Below are positions 53,751 through 62,731 of a DNA stretch of 64,000 nt, one piece after another (position 1 is the first letter of the stretch; each line of letters begins with the position of its first letter). This DNA comes from Bacteroidales bacterium (lineage in GTDB: Bacteria; Bacteroidota; Bacteroidia; Bacteroidales; UBA7960). Where the stretch lies: contig PWJZ01000131.1 of the NCBI GenBank assembly GCA_003559855.1, positions 1 to 64,000 of the forward strand, written 5' to 3'. A program made the position numbers and the translations under genes. The notes beneath the pieces are model-generated. The model was not told the origin of the DNA and ran no database searches. It was given only the letters and a program-made list of their open reading frames with translations.

Positions 53751-56174
53751 ATGATAAAATATCCGAAAAAACCGGGTTTTGAACCACGGCTTCTTTTGGC
53801 TTTGGGGCTTCATTCTGTGGCTATTATTGCTTACCAGTTGGTGCTCATGCAGATGCTTTCGTTCATTCAGTGGCACCATTTTGCATATATGATAATATCG
53901 ATAGCCATGCTTGGTTTTGGTGCCAGCGGCACGCTAGTTGTTATTGCCAGGAAATGGTTCATAAAAAGAGCCGGCTGGCTGATACCAATGCTTATGATAA
54001 TATCCGGTCTTGCAATGGCTGTCACATTCCCCATTTCAAGACAGGAAATAATACAATTTGACCTTTATATTCTTTTTACCGAAATACGTCAGTTTCCGAG
54101 ATTAGCAGCAAACTATGTTTTATTTTTCCTTCCCTTTTTCTTTGGAGCATTGGCAATAGGCCTTATTTTCATAATACATGCAAAAAAAATAGGTGTCTAT
54201 TATTTTTCCAACCTGGCAGGCTCCGGAATTGGCGGGATACTGGTCCTTTTAATGCTCTCATATTTCTATCCGCAACAGGCATTTCCCTTAATAGCTTTGT
54301 TACCCGTAATATCAGGAGTAATAATATATTCAAAGAAATATAAAAAAGCCCAGATTGCACTTACCGGTATTTCTGTGGCAATATCAATATTGTTTTTTAT
54401 AAGACCTCCCGACATTACCATATCGGAATATAAGAGCCTTTCAAATACCATGACTCTGCCCGATGCCGAAGTTATTTACAGCGAGCCTTCTATATATGGG
54501 GTTATTGACGTTGTCAGCTCTCCGGCCATCAGATATGCACCCGGCGTCAGCCTGGCTTTCGATAAAGATGTTCCGGTTAAACCAAGTGTTTTCCTCAATG
54601 GCAACATGTACGGAGCTATTCCTAAACACGACGACTCTGCAAAATATAATATTCACGATTATACAACCATGGCCTTGCCTTACATTATGAACGACCGCGA
54701 CTCTGTCCTGGTATTAAAAGCATCTACAGGCACCGCTATTTCACACGCCCTGAACAATGAAGCTGATCATACTGACGGTGCGATCGAAAACAAAGCGGTG
54801 ATAAATCTGCTTAAAAACGAATTTGCCGGAAAAAGCAATAACCTTTTTCACCATCCGAAAATAAATATAATACATCAGGAGTCCAGAGCATTTTTAAATG
54901 AGAATCACGGCAAACGATCATATAACCATATAGTGCTGCCGCTTCTTGATGCTTTTGGCGGAACGGCAGGTCTGAACGCTCTCCATGAAGAATATGCACT
55001 GACACTTGAGGCATTTCAATTGATGTGGGATATGCTCAAACCCAACGGCGTAATAACCATATCATCATGGATGGATTACCCCCCGAGAACAACATTAAAA
55101 ATATTTTCAACCCTGTGCGAACTGGCAAAAAATAATAATATTGACAATGCTCATAAGCATATAGTAGCAATAAGAAGCTGGGGTACTATAACTTTTGCAA
55201 TCAAAAAAACCCCGGTAAATTTTATTGAAACACAAAAAATAAGAAGGTTTTCTGACGAAAAATTCTTTGACCCCGTAATTCTTCCTGATATTCAACCCCA
55301 TGAAAGGACAAAGTACAATGTCATGGAAGATACTTCTTTTTTCGACTACATTGATGAGATTATGTTTACTGACCGTACCGATATTTATCATGACTATGGT
55401 TTTCATATAAAACCGGCAACGGATGACAAGCCATATTTTTCACAATTTATGCGATTACGTTCGGTAAGATACCTGGCCGAAGTTTTCGGGCCGGCTCAGA
55501 TGCCCTTTTTGGAACTCGGCTACCTCATAGTATTGATGACATTTATTCAAAGTTTTGTACTTGCCCTGCTGTTCATAATCGTTCCTCTTTTTTTTCTGAG
55601 AAGAACAGGTCGGGGCAAATTGCCTACATTATTATATTTCGGTGCACTCGGGCTGGGCTACATGTTTGTCGAAATAATACTTATACAGCGGTTTATTTTA
55701 TTCTTTGGTCATCCCATATTTGCAATAACAGCAGTAATAAGTACCATGTTGCTAAGCAGCGGTGCCGGAAGCTATTTTTCATCAAAGATCAATGATGTAA
55801 CAAAATCGGCATCAAAGGTAAATCTAATTATAGCGGGCATTCTATTGCTTTATGCCGTGGGGCTTACCCCAATACTTGAGGCTACAATCGGCAGCCATGA
55901 TATATTAAAGATCATAGTTGCACTGATATTTATAGCATTACCCGCTTTTTTCATGGGTATGCCATTCCCTTTGGGCATAAAACATTTATCAAAAAGCAAC
56001 GAAAGCCATATCGGCTGGGCATGGGGTATCAACGGCTCCGTGTCGGTAATAGCAACTTCTCTGGCTATGTTGATCGCCGTAGAAGGTGGCTTCAGGATAG
56101 TCATTACGGTAGCCCTCATAAGTTACCTGCTGGCTTTCGGAGCCATGAAATTGTATAAACGTATCATTGTTTAA
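53751..56174 (+). CDS. Polytopic spermidine-synthase-like membrane protein
   Basis: An 807-residue fusion. The N-terminal third has about six transmembrane helices (SVAIIAYQLVLMQML, FAYMIISIAMLGFGASGTLVVI and others). The central part (about residues 240-540) resembles a spermidine synthase/SAM-dependent methyltransferase fold, with MTLPDAEVIYSEPS and HIVLPLLDAFGGTAGLNAL. Further helices follow. The glycine-rich SAM loop is not convincing, so activity is uncertain. The track's start at 53709 is a TTG that overlaps the pcm stop; the ATG at 53751 is preferred. It lies right after exported pcm, which suggests a joint envelope function (inference). Confidence 0.75.
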   Translation: MIKYPKKPGFEPRLLLALGLHSVAIIAYQLVLMQMLSFIQWHHFAYMIISIAMLGFGASGTLVVIARKWFIKRAGWLIPMLMIISGLAMAVTFPISRQEIIQFDLYILFTEIRQFPRLAANYVLFFLPFFFGALAIGLIFIIHAKKIGVYYFSNLAGSGIGGILVLLMLSYFYPQQAFPLIALLPVISGVIIYSKKYKKAQIALTGISVAISILFFIRPPDITISEYKSLSNTMTLPDAEVIYSEPSIYGVIDVVSSPAIRYAPGVSLAFDKDVPVKPSVFLNGNMYGAIPKHDDSAKYNIHDYTTMALPYIMNDRDSVLVLKASTGTAISHALNNEADHTDGAIENKAVINLLKNEFAGKSNNLFHHPKINIIHQESRAFLNENHGKRSYNHIVLPLLDAFGGTAGLNALHEEYALTLEAFQLMWDMLKPNGVITISSWMDYPPRTTLKIFSTLCELAKNNNIDNAHKHIVAIRSWGTITFAIKKTPVNFIETQKIRRFSDEKFFDPVILPDIQPHERTKYNVMEDTSFFDYIDEIMFTDRTDIYHDYGFHIKPATDDKPYFSQFMRLRSVRYLAEVFGPAQMPFLELGYLIVLMTFIQSFVLALLFIIVPLFFLRRTGRGKLPTLLYFGALGLGYMFVEIILIQRFILFFGHPIFAITAVISTMLLSSGAGSYFSSKINDVTKSASKVNLIIAGILLLYAVGLTPILEATIGSHDILKIIVALIFIALPAFFMGMPFPLGIKHLSKSNESHIGWAWGINGSVSVIATSLAMLIAVEGGFRIVITVALISYLLAFGAMKLYKRIIV

Positions 56175-56178
56175 GCAA

Positions 56179-56967
56179 ATGATTACCAATCCGCAAAACC
56201 AAAGGATAAAAAATATATTGAAGCTGCAGGAAAAGTCGTCGGAACGGAAGAAGAAAAAAAAATTCGTTATCGAAGGCAGACGTGAGCTATCAATTGCACA
56301 ACAATGCAATGTTGATATTGCTGAATTATATATATGTGAAGATATTTTTACGGAAGATCCTGCCTATCCTGTCATAACCGGCAATATCAAAAAAATCAGT
56401 GTCGGTAAAAATGTTTACAACAAAATTGCTTACAGGGGCGACAGTGAGGGTATAATAGGCACAGCCAATATTAAAGACAGCCGCTTGTCGGATATCACAT
56501 TATCATCACTTCCGCTAATATTGATAGCGGAGAATATTGAAAAGCCCGGCAATTTGGGAGCCATTCTGAGGACTGCCGATGCAGCCGGCGTTGATACAGT
56601 TATAGTATGTTCACAGCAAACAGACATATATAATCCCAATGTGATACGTTCCAGCACAGGAAGCATTTTTTCAAACCAGGTAGTCACATGCAACAACGAC
56701 GAAGCAATAAAATGGCTGAATAAAAACTCCATCCCCGTTTTTTCTGCCATACCTGGCAGTGATACCTGTTATTACGACATTAATTACAGAAAGCCGGCAG
56801 CTATTGTCTTTGGGGCCGAATCAGAAGGTTTGTCGGAAAAGTGGGTTAAGGTAAGCGAAAAAACAATAAATATACCTATGACCGGTAAAGCAGACAGCCT
56901 TAATGTATCAGTAAGCACGGCAATAGTTTTGTTTGAAGCAATACGGCAAAGACGAACAATTTTATAA
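56179..56967 (+). CDS. SpoU/TrmH family RNA methyltransferase
   Basis: A 262-residue SPOUT methyltransferase. The N-terminal substrate-binding domain (NPQNQRIKNILKLQEKSSERKKKKKFVIEGRRE) is the usual RNA-binding part. The trefoil knot is seen in LILIAENIEKPGNLGAILRTADAAGVDTVIV, IVFGAESEGLSEKW and IPMTGKADSLNVSVSTAIVLFEAIRQR. It probably 2'-O-methylates rRNA or tRNA; the target is unassigned. I chose the ATG at 56179, which lies 4 bases after the upstream stop; the track uses a TTG at 56167. Confidence 0.93.
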   Translation: MITNPQNQRIKNILKLQEKSSERKKKKKFVIEGRRELSIAQQCNVDIAELYICEDIFTEDPAYPVITGNIKKISVGKNVYNKIAYRGDSEGIIGTANIKDSRLSDITLSSLPLILIAENIEKPGNLGAILRTADAAGVDTVIVCSQQTDIYNPNVIRSSTGSIFSNQVVTCNNDEAIKWLNKNSIPVFSAIPGSDTCYYDINYRKPAAIVFGAESEGLSEKWVKVSEKTINIPMTGKADSLNVSVSTAIVLFEAIRQRRTIL

Positions 56968-56996
56968 TTTGGCAAAAAGCTTACCACAACCTTATA

Positions 56997-57887
56997 TCAA
57001 TTGTCATCTTTTCTTATCAACCCCATAGGATCAATAAAAGGTTTGAAAATCACATGTTTTGATGAATAGACATCATCTTTAGCAGGGTCGGGAATAATAT
57101 TCAGAACAGGGAAGTCAGATTTATCAACTATCTGCTCTGCTGAATTTTTGGAAAAAACATCCTTGAAAAGATCACCTATCTCTGCAACGATCATGATCAT
57201 GTCGGCTTTTATCTTTTCGGCATAATCCAGCACTACATCGTGGATCACAGCACCCGGCTGAATGATTATTTCAGCCGTTACGTCAACACCGGCTTGTTTT
57301 ATATATTCAGTAACTTTTTTCATAATAACTTCTTTCTTGATCTTCCACACCGAACTTGTTGTCGACAAAAACCCTATAATACATATCGTTGCGTCAAAAT
57401 ATTTAGCGAATTTTATTGCATATCTGATCTTTTGAGTGCTTTCAAGTGTAAAATCAATGGGCAACACAATATTCTTATAACCTTTGTGAACATGTTTCTT
57501 TTTGACCACCAGCACGGGCACCTTCGAAGATGTGATAACCTTATAGGCATAGCTGCCCACAATATACTGCAATCCTTTTTTGCCATGTATACCCATAATA
57601 ATAAACTCGGCATTAACTTCTTCCGCCACTTTGCTTATAGTTGTAAAAATACTACCCTCTTCAATTCGATATGAAACATCCAACCCTGTATCCTCGCTAA
57701 TCTTTGAGGTTTGTTGCTCAAGCTTCATTCTGATCTCCTCTTCATATTTTTTCTTTGTCAGCACATGCAACAAAATGATCTTCCTGTTTAATAACCGGGC
57801 TATTTCAACTGCATGGTTCAAAGCACATTCAACGACAGGAGTCAAATCAGTGGGCACCAGGATCATATTCTTCTCGTGGTTTTTCAT
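56997..57887 (-). CDS. Universal stress protein, tandem domains (copy 1)
   Basis: A 296-residue protein of two Usp domains. The first covers about 8-145 (MILVPTDLTPVVECALNHAVEIARLL ... EFIIMGIHGKKGL), and the second about 155-280 (NIVLPIDFTLESTQKIRYAIKFA ... ADMIMIVAEIGD). The C-terminus carries a tail, PFIDPMGLIRKDDN, very like that of the next gene (FVDPLGLMEQ). Usp proteins bind ATP or act as stress-related chaperones, often in the cytoplasm. The gene lies 107 bases downstream of the second copy on the same strand. Confidence 0.92.
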   Translation of the reverse strand: MKNHEKNMILVPTDLTPVVECALNHAVEIARLLNRKIILLHVLTKKKYEEEIRMKLEQQTSKISEDTGLDVSYRIEEGSIFTTISKVAEEVNAEFIIMGIHGKKGLQYIVGSYAYKVITSSKVPVLVVKKKHVHKGYKNIVLPIDFTLESTQKIRYAIKFAKYFDATICIIGFLSTTSSVWKIKKEVIMKKVTEYIKQAGVDVTAEIIIQPGAVIHDVVLDYAEKIKADMIMIVAEIGDLFKDVFSKNSAEQIVDKSDFPVLNIIPDPAKDDVYSSKHVIFKPFIDPMGLIRKDDN

Positions 57888-57994
57888 CTTTCTATCAGGT
57901 TTTTATATATTTCATATGGTGGTTGTGTGTCTGCCTTTTTAACATGCCGGCTAATACAAAAAGGTCATAAATAACCCTGCATGCAATGTTAAAG

Positions 57995-58918
57995 TCATAA
58001 TTTTTTATGCTGTTGTTCCATTAGGCCCAGAGGATCAACAAATGAAGTAACCACACCGGGACTGAATTTCACCGAAGGGATTACGCTAAACACGGGAATT
58101 TCCGACTTATATATGATTTCCTGGGCTGTTGAGCCGATGAAAAAGGGCACAAAATGCTTCTTTTGTTGAGTAATAACAATTATAAGATCTGCATCTGTTT
58201 TTCCGGCATGCTTAATTATAGTTTTACATACCGGTTCACCCTTGCTTTCAACAATCTCAGCTGTGCAACGTAATCCATTTCTGGTTATCATGTTCTTTAC
58301 CTGGGTTAATTGAACCTGTTTGAACAATTTATTCATTTTGTTATCTCGTGGAAGAACCGATAATATATTTATCGTTGAACCAAAATATCCGCCAAGTTTA
58401 ATGGCATGTTGTATTGGTCTTTGTATCGGTTTTGTAAAATCAAGAGGCAACAGTATATTTCTGAATTCGTTAAAATAGTCGTCGCCTTTTATTGATATTA
58501 CCGGACAGGGAGCCTCCCTTATTACATTGAAAGTATTGCTTCCTATAAATTTTCTTTGCAATTTTTCAATATCATTGTTTTTACCTATAATTATAAGGAT
58601 AACCTCGTTGTCAATCGCTGCCTGAATTATCTGCTCATAAGGCTTTCCCTTGGCAATTAACGAATTAACATGAATGTTGGAGTCAACAAACATTTCCTTT
58701 GCTATTTTTTCAAGTTCGTTTAATCTCTCTTTAGCCTTTAAAAGGATCTTCCTATAATACTCCTCATGCGAAAAAAAGCTTTTCATAATGTTTGTTTCCT
58801 CAACAACATGCAGAAGTATCAGCTCGGCATCGAACAATTTTGCCAAGTGATAAGATTGCTTCACTGCTTTCAGGGATTGTTCCTCAAAATCAACTGCCAC
58901 CAATATCTTATTTCTCAT
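57995..58918 (-). CDS. Universal stress protein, tandem domains (copy 2)
   Basis: A 307-residue tandem Usp protein. Domain 1 starts NKILVAVDFEEQSLKAVKQSYHLAKLFDAELILLHVV and has ILIIIGKNNDIEKLQRKFIGSNTFNVIREAPCPVISI. Domain 2 starts RNILLPLDFTKPIQRPIQHAIKLGGYFG and ends near ADLIIVITQQKKHFVPFFIGSTAQEIIYKSEIPVFSV. The C-terminal tail TSFVDPLGLMEQQHKKL parallels that of the other copy. It lies upstream of copy 1 on the same strand. A box complementary to TATTTTTG lies about 93-100 bases upstream of the ATG. Confidence 0.92.
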   Translation of the reverse strand: MRNKILVAVDFEEQSLKAVKQSYHLAKLFDAELILLHVVEETNIMKSFFSHEEYYRKILLKAKERLNELEKIAKEMFVDSNIHVNSLIAKGKPYEQIIQAAIDNEVILIIIGKNNDIEKLQRKFIGSNTFNVIREAPCPVISIKGDDYFNEFRNILLPLDFTKPIQRPIQHAIKLGGYFGSTINILSVLPRDNKMNKLFKQVQLTQVKNMITRNGLRCTAEIVESKGEPVCKTIIKHAGKTDADLIIVITQQKKHFVPFFIGSTAQEIIYKSEIPVFSVIPSVKFSPGVVTSFVDPLGLMEQQHKKL

Positions 58919-59405
58919 TATACTCTTTTCTAATTTTGAATATGGCTACTCACAGACCACGGCTTTTCACCATTCAGATCTTTTAACATCTCATTTTAAA
59001 CCCAATAAACCAAAAATACAAAAAAATTGAAAAAAAGCTATATTTTTTATGTAAAAACAATAACGATTACCTTAGTATTGCGTGTGAATAAAATGTGTTT
59101 AAAGTTCTGTTTTATAATAATATATATCAGTTAATATTTGCGTTATCAGTATTAATTTCATTATATAACGGGTGTTAATATATAATATAGAGCACATAAC
59201 TTGTCAGCCGTTACTGGTAATCCGCTACTATTATTACTCCATTCTGTTTGCTTATAGACGGGGATATCGTTTGACAGCGTTGCTTGTAGGACCATTTCGG
59301 GTTCAATAAGTTCATCTTTCTTTTAAAACCTAAGTGTTTCAGGCTTTCACATAATGATCCGGAATATAATTTTGCACATGGATTACAGTTTGATCAAGCC
59401 TTAAT
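58919..59405. other. Gene-free AT-rich gap (487 bases)
   Basis: Between the second Usp gene and the AbgT gene I see no ORF that looks like a real gene. It contains TATAACGGGTGTTAATA (from about 59164) and TTACTGGTAATCCG, words similar to other intergenic text in the window, and a CAAAAATA box (59011-59018), the minus-strand -7 element of the Usp gene. Confidence 0.4.
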
Positions 59406-60956
59406 CTACAATTCATAAAATAGTGGAGCCCCCGGGCCAATAGGAGCGCCTATCTGTATCCAAATTATTAACATAACCAGCCATGATATCAGAAACACTA
59501 TGGAATAGGGCAACATAGTTGCTATTATTGTGCCAATTCCTGCATTTTTATCATATTTTTCGATAAATGCAACAATCATGGCAAAATAAGACATCATGGG
59601 TGCTATAATATTCGTAACACTGTCGCCCACCCTATAGGCGAGTTGTGTAAATTCGGGCGAATAACCCAGCAACATGAACATCGGGATAAAAACAGGCGCC
59701 ATAATAGCCCATTTTGCACTTGCACTACCTATAACAAGGTTAATAAATGCAGAGATCAGAACGAGGCTGATGACCAGTGGAATACGCCCCATACCGACCG
59801 ACCCTATAAGTTCGGCACCCTGTATGGCAAATATCAAGCCAAGGTTTGTCCAGTTGAAATAAGCCACAAATTGCGCGGCAAAAAACACCAAAACAATATA
59901 AGTACCCAGGGTTGACATTGATTTTCCCATGCCTTTGATAACATCACTGTCATTTTTAAGAGTTTTTGCCCCGATTCCATATACTAATCCCAGTATACCG
60001 GCTACAAGAAAAATTATTGCAACAATGCCCGACATAAAGGGTGATCGCAACAGATCGCCTGTTTCGGGGTCACGCAAAAACCCTGAAAATGGAACATGCT
60101 GCCAGAAGCCTTCATTAATAGGTACCGCACTCCATAGCAATATTATCACAAGTATTACGAAAGCCACCATTGTAAATTTCAGCCCTCGTTTTTCGAGGTT
60201 TGTTATTCCTTTGATTTTTTCCGGTTTTGCTTCGCCCTTGTAGCTGCCAAGTCGTGGCACAATAACCTTTTCGGTCAGCCATGTTCCGATAATTGCAATA
60301 AAAAATGTGCTTACAAACATGAAATAATAATTTGCCGCAGGATTTACAACGTATGCAGAATCAATTATCCTTGCGGCTTCTTCCGACAACCCTGCAAGCA
60401 AAGGATCTATTGTACCTAACAAAAGGTTGGCGCTGTATCCGCCTGATACCCCGGCAAAAGCCGCAGCAATCCCGGCAATCGGGTGCCTGCCAACCGCCAG
60501 GAATATCAAACCTCCCAAAGGAACCAATACAACATAACCAACCTCGCTTGCAGTATTTGACAATATGCCTGCAAAAACTATGGCAAACGTCAAAAGCTTC
60601 CTGGGAGCAGAGATCACCAATAATCGCAATGAAGTAGACATCAAACCACTGGCTTCAGCTATCCCTATACCCAGCAAAGCCGTTAAAACCGTCCCCAGAG
60701 GAGCAAAAGAAGTAAAATTGTAAACCATATTTTCCATAATCATATGAAAACCCTCATTGGTCAACAAATTAAAAGGCTTTACAACTTCTCCCGTACCCGG
60801 ATGAACCGTAGATATGTTAAAAGCAGAAGCTAACCCGCTAAGAAATATTATCAACACAGCAAACATGGCAAACAACGTCGCCGGATGCGGCAGCATGTTC
60901 CCCACACGCTCAATACCGCCTAATATCCTCGAAATAATGTTGTCGTTATTGTTCAT
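59406..60956 (-). CDS. AbgT family transporter
   Basis: A 516-residue membrane protein of the AbgT family (p-aminobenzoyl-glutamate uptake, or antifolate export in other members). About twelve hydrophobic segments are visible, starting [25 protein letters not shown]. The family signature region reads [42 protein letters not shown]; the second reads [27 protein letters not shown]. The track's start at 61019 is a TTG; the ATG at 60956 gives the usual family length. The 356-base region upstream of it shows no other gene. Confidence 0.93.
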   Translation of the reverse strand: MNNNDNIISRILGGIERVGNMLPHPATLFAMFAVLIIFLSGLASAFNISTVHPGTGEVVKPFNLLTNEGFHMIMENMVYNFTSFAPLGTVLTALLGIGIAEASGLMSTSLRLLVISAPRKLLTFAIVFAGILSNTASEVGYVVLVPLGGLIFLAVGRHPIAGIAAAFAGVSGGYSANLLLGTIDPLLAGLSEEAARIIDSAYVVNPAANYYFMFVSTFFIAIIGTWLTEKVIVPRLGSYKGEAKPEKIKGITNLEKRGLKFTMVAFVILVIILLWSAVPINEGFWQHVPFSGFLRDPETGDLLRSPFMSGIVAIIFLVAGILGLVYGIGAKTLKNDSDVIKGMGKSMSTLGTYIVLVFFAAQFVAYFNWTNLGLIFAIQGAELIGSVGMGRIPLVISLVLISAFINLVIGSASAKWAIMAPVFIPMFMLLGYSPEFTQLAYRVGDSVTNIIAPMMSYFAMIVAFIEKYDKNAGIGTIIATMLPYSIVFLISWLVMLIIWIQIGAPIGPGAPLFYEL

Positions 60957-61312
60957 CTGTAAATATTTTTGTTTTTCTCCAATTATTATTTTCTTTCGTA
61001 AAATGGTAACAATTGACAAGTAACATCCGCCAGATGAAAACCCCTCAAAAGCCCTAATCGCCGGTTACCCTTATCTTATTACTAATTGCAACCGCCCTCT
61101 GTATCCGTAATCATTGAACTCCCTTCCACCGGAATTCAAACTACCTTCAAATCATAAAAATAATTATCATCACAGATTTAATCCCGCAACGCCAAAAAGG
61201 AGCCCGTCAAATTACCGGCAAAAATAATCAAATTGCAAATACCGGAATACCTGTAAAACAAGAATATATATTTAAACTTATATAATATATGATTTTTTCT
61301 ACATATTAAATT

Positions 61313-62254
61313 TTACCCGAAAAGCTTGCCCTGCCATGTATTTTTTTGTTCGAATTTCTTTTCAATTTTTTCCAGTATCTGATAATATCTCATTTCTCCC
61401 CATTTTTTCCCCAAATTATATTTCGGCGGCACTTCTCCGCAAAAACGGTCAATAAGCATCCGCGGAGCTAATCGTTCCGTAAAGGAAACAATAAAATCAA
61501 CATATTCGTCCAATTCGAAAAGTTCAAATTGTTTGGGATATGACAGATACTGTTGAGCCATTTTAGTTCCTTTTACAATCTGAAGCTGATGAAACTTCAC
61601 GCTATTTATGGGTAAAGCTGATATGATCTTTGCCTGGTTGAGCATTTGCAGTTGTGTTTCACCGGGCAACCCGAAAATAATATGAGCGGTAACATGCAAA
61701 CCCCTCTCTGAAGCCAGCTTTATTGCTCTGACCGACTGATCAAAAGTATGCCCCCTGTTTATGCGTTTTAAAGTAGAATCATAACAACTCTCAATACCTA
61801 ATTCGAGCGAAACAAACTTTGAAGCAGAAATATCCTCCAACAGATCCAGAACCTGACTGTTAATGCAATCGGGTCTCGTACCAACCGATATACCCATTAT
61901 ATCCTCATGAACAAGTGCCTCCCTGTACTTTTCTTCCAATAATTCAACAGAACCATACGTGTTTGTATAAGCCTGAAAATAAGCGATAAATCCGGAAATG
62001 TTTTTATATCTTCTTTTTAAAAAAGCAATTCCCTGATCAAGTTGTGCGGTTATTGATTTCGAAGGATTGCAATAAGAGGGATTAAATGCTTCATTGTTGC
62101 AATAAGTGCAGCCACCATATCCAATTGTTCCGTCTCTGTTAGGACAGGAAAACCCGGCATTGAGGCTTACCTTTTGTAACCTGCCGCCATACTTCCTTTG
62201 AGTATAAGCCGTCCAGGAATTAAATCTCCTGTTATCTTCCCAGTAATAGTTCAA
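61313..62254 (-). CDS. Radical SAM protein of the TIGR01212/YhcC type
   Basis: A 313-residue radical SAM protein. The cluster motif is CPNRDGTIGYGGCTYC, where the first Cys is separated by 12 residues from the CxxC pair, as in the TIGR01212 family. Further family segments are YFQAYTNTYGSVELLEEKYREAL, GISVGTRPDCI and LELGIESCYDSTLKRINRGH. The function is unknown; it may act on tRNA or a related target. The only start I find is a TTG at 62254 (MNYYWEDNRRF); the next ATGs lie far inside the domain. Because TTG starts are rare here, the true N-terminus may differ. Confidence 0.9.
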   Translation of the reverse strand: MNYYWEDNRRFNSWTAYTQRKYGGRLQKVSLNAGFSCPNRDGTIGYGGCTYCNNEAFNPSYCNPSKSITAQLDQGIAFLKRRYKNISGFIAYFQAYTNTYGSVELLEEKYREALVHEDIMGISVGTRPDCINSQVLDLLEDISASKFVSLELGIESCYDSTLKRINRGHTFDQSVRAIKLASERGLHVTAHIIFGLPGETQLQMLNQAKIISALPINSVKFHQLQIVKGTKMAQQYLSYPKQFELFELDEYVDFIVSFTERLAPRMLIDRFCGEVPPKYNLGKKWGEMRYYQILEKIEKKFEQKNTWQGKLFG

Positions 62255-62462
62255 TGATTTTTTGTTTTAATCTCCTATATAACTAATTGCAACACTTTGA
62301 ATTTTAGCGGTCTGACCATATAAGAGTTTTAAATAATTATGAATTTAACGCAATGGTGCAATGTTGCAGAGCATAAACAGCTTTTAAAGCCGGTGCGAAA
62401 TACTAAGTTAATTATTTATAATAAGTTGTGCTAAGATAGCTGAATTTTAAGTACGCGAAGAG

Positions 62463-62484
62463 AAAAAATCATTTATGATTTTTT
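62463..62484. other. Perfect AT-rich hairpin in the 62.3-62.7 kb gap
   Basis: AAAAAATCAT-TT-ATGATTTTTT is a perfect palindrome with a T-rich flank. It may end a transcript, but it lies about 247 bases downstream of the FISUMP stop on the minus strand. The rest of the 477-base gap holds no ORF; it contains CTTAGCGTCCTTGCGACTCG, which I recall as a text recurring between genes in other bacteria. Confidence 0.35.
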
Positions 62485-62731
62485 TCCTTAGCGTCCTTGC
62501 GACTCGTGAATCTTTTTTTGAGATGCTTTCTTCCGGTCTTCTGCACATTTGTTATTTTTTTATTATAAAAAGATAAAATGCCATTTATTAAATACAAGGG
62601 TGAATTATGCAGCACTGTATAACAAAAAAACAAGTGCTTTTTAGTTATCCGGATTGAGGTTCAATTTATATAAATTGCGAACACTTTACGGTGCAAAATT
62701 ATAATGTCTTAAACTTTTTATTTGCAGAGGG

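Noticed and set aside
59210-59395. Minus-strand reading frame (SLCESLKHLGFKRK...) that looked like a transposase remnant
   Set aside because: It is under 65 codons, has no DDE or other motif and no inverted ends; most likely chance.
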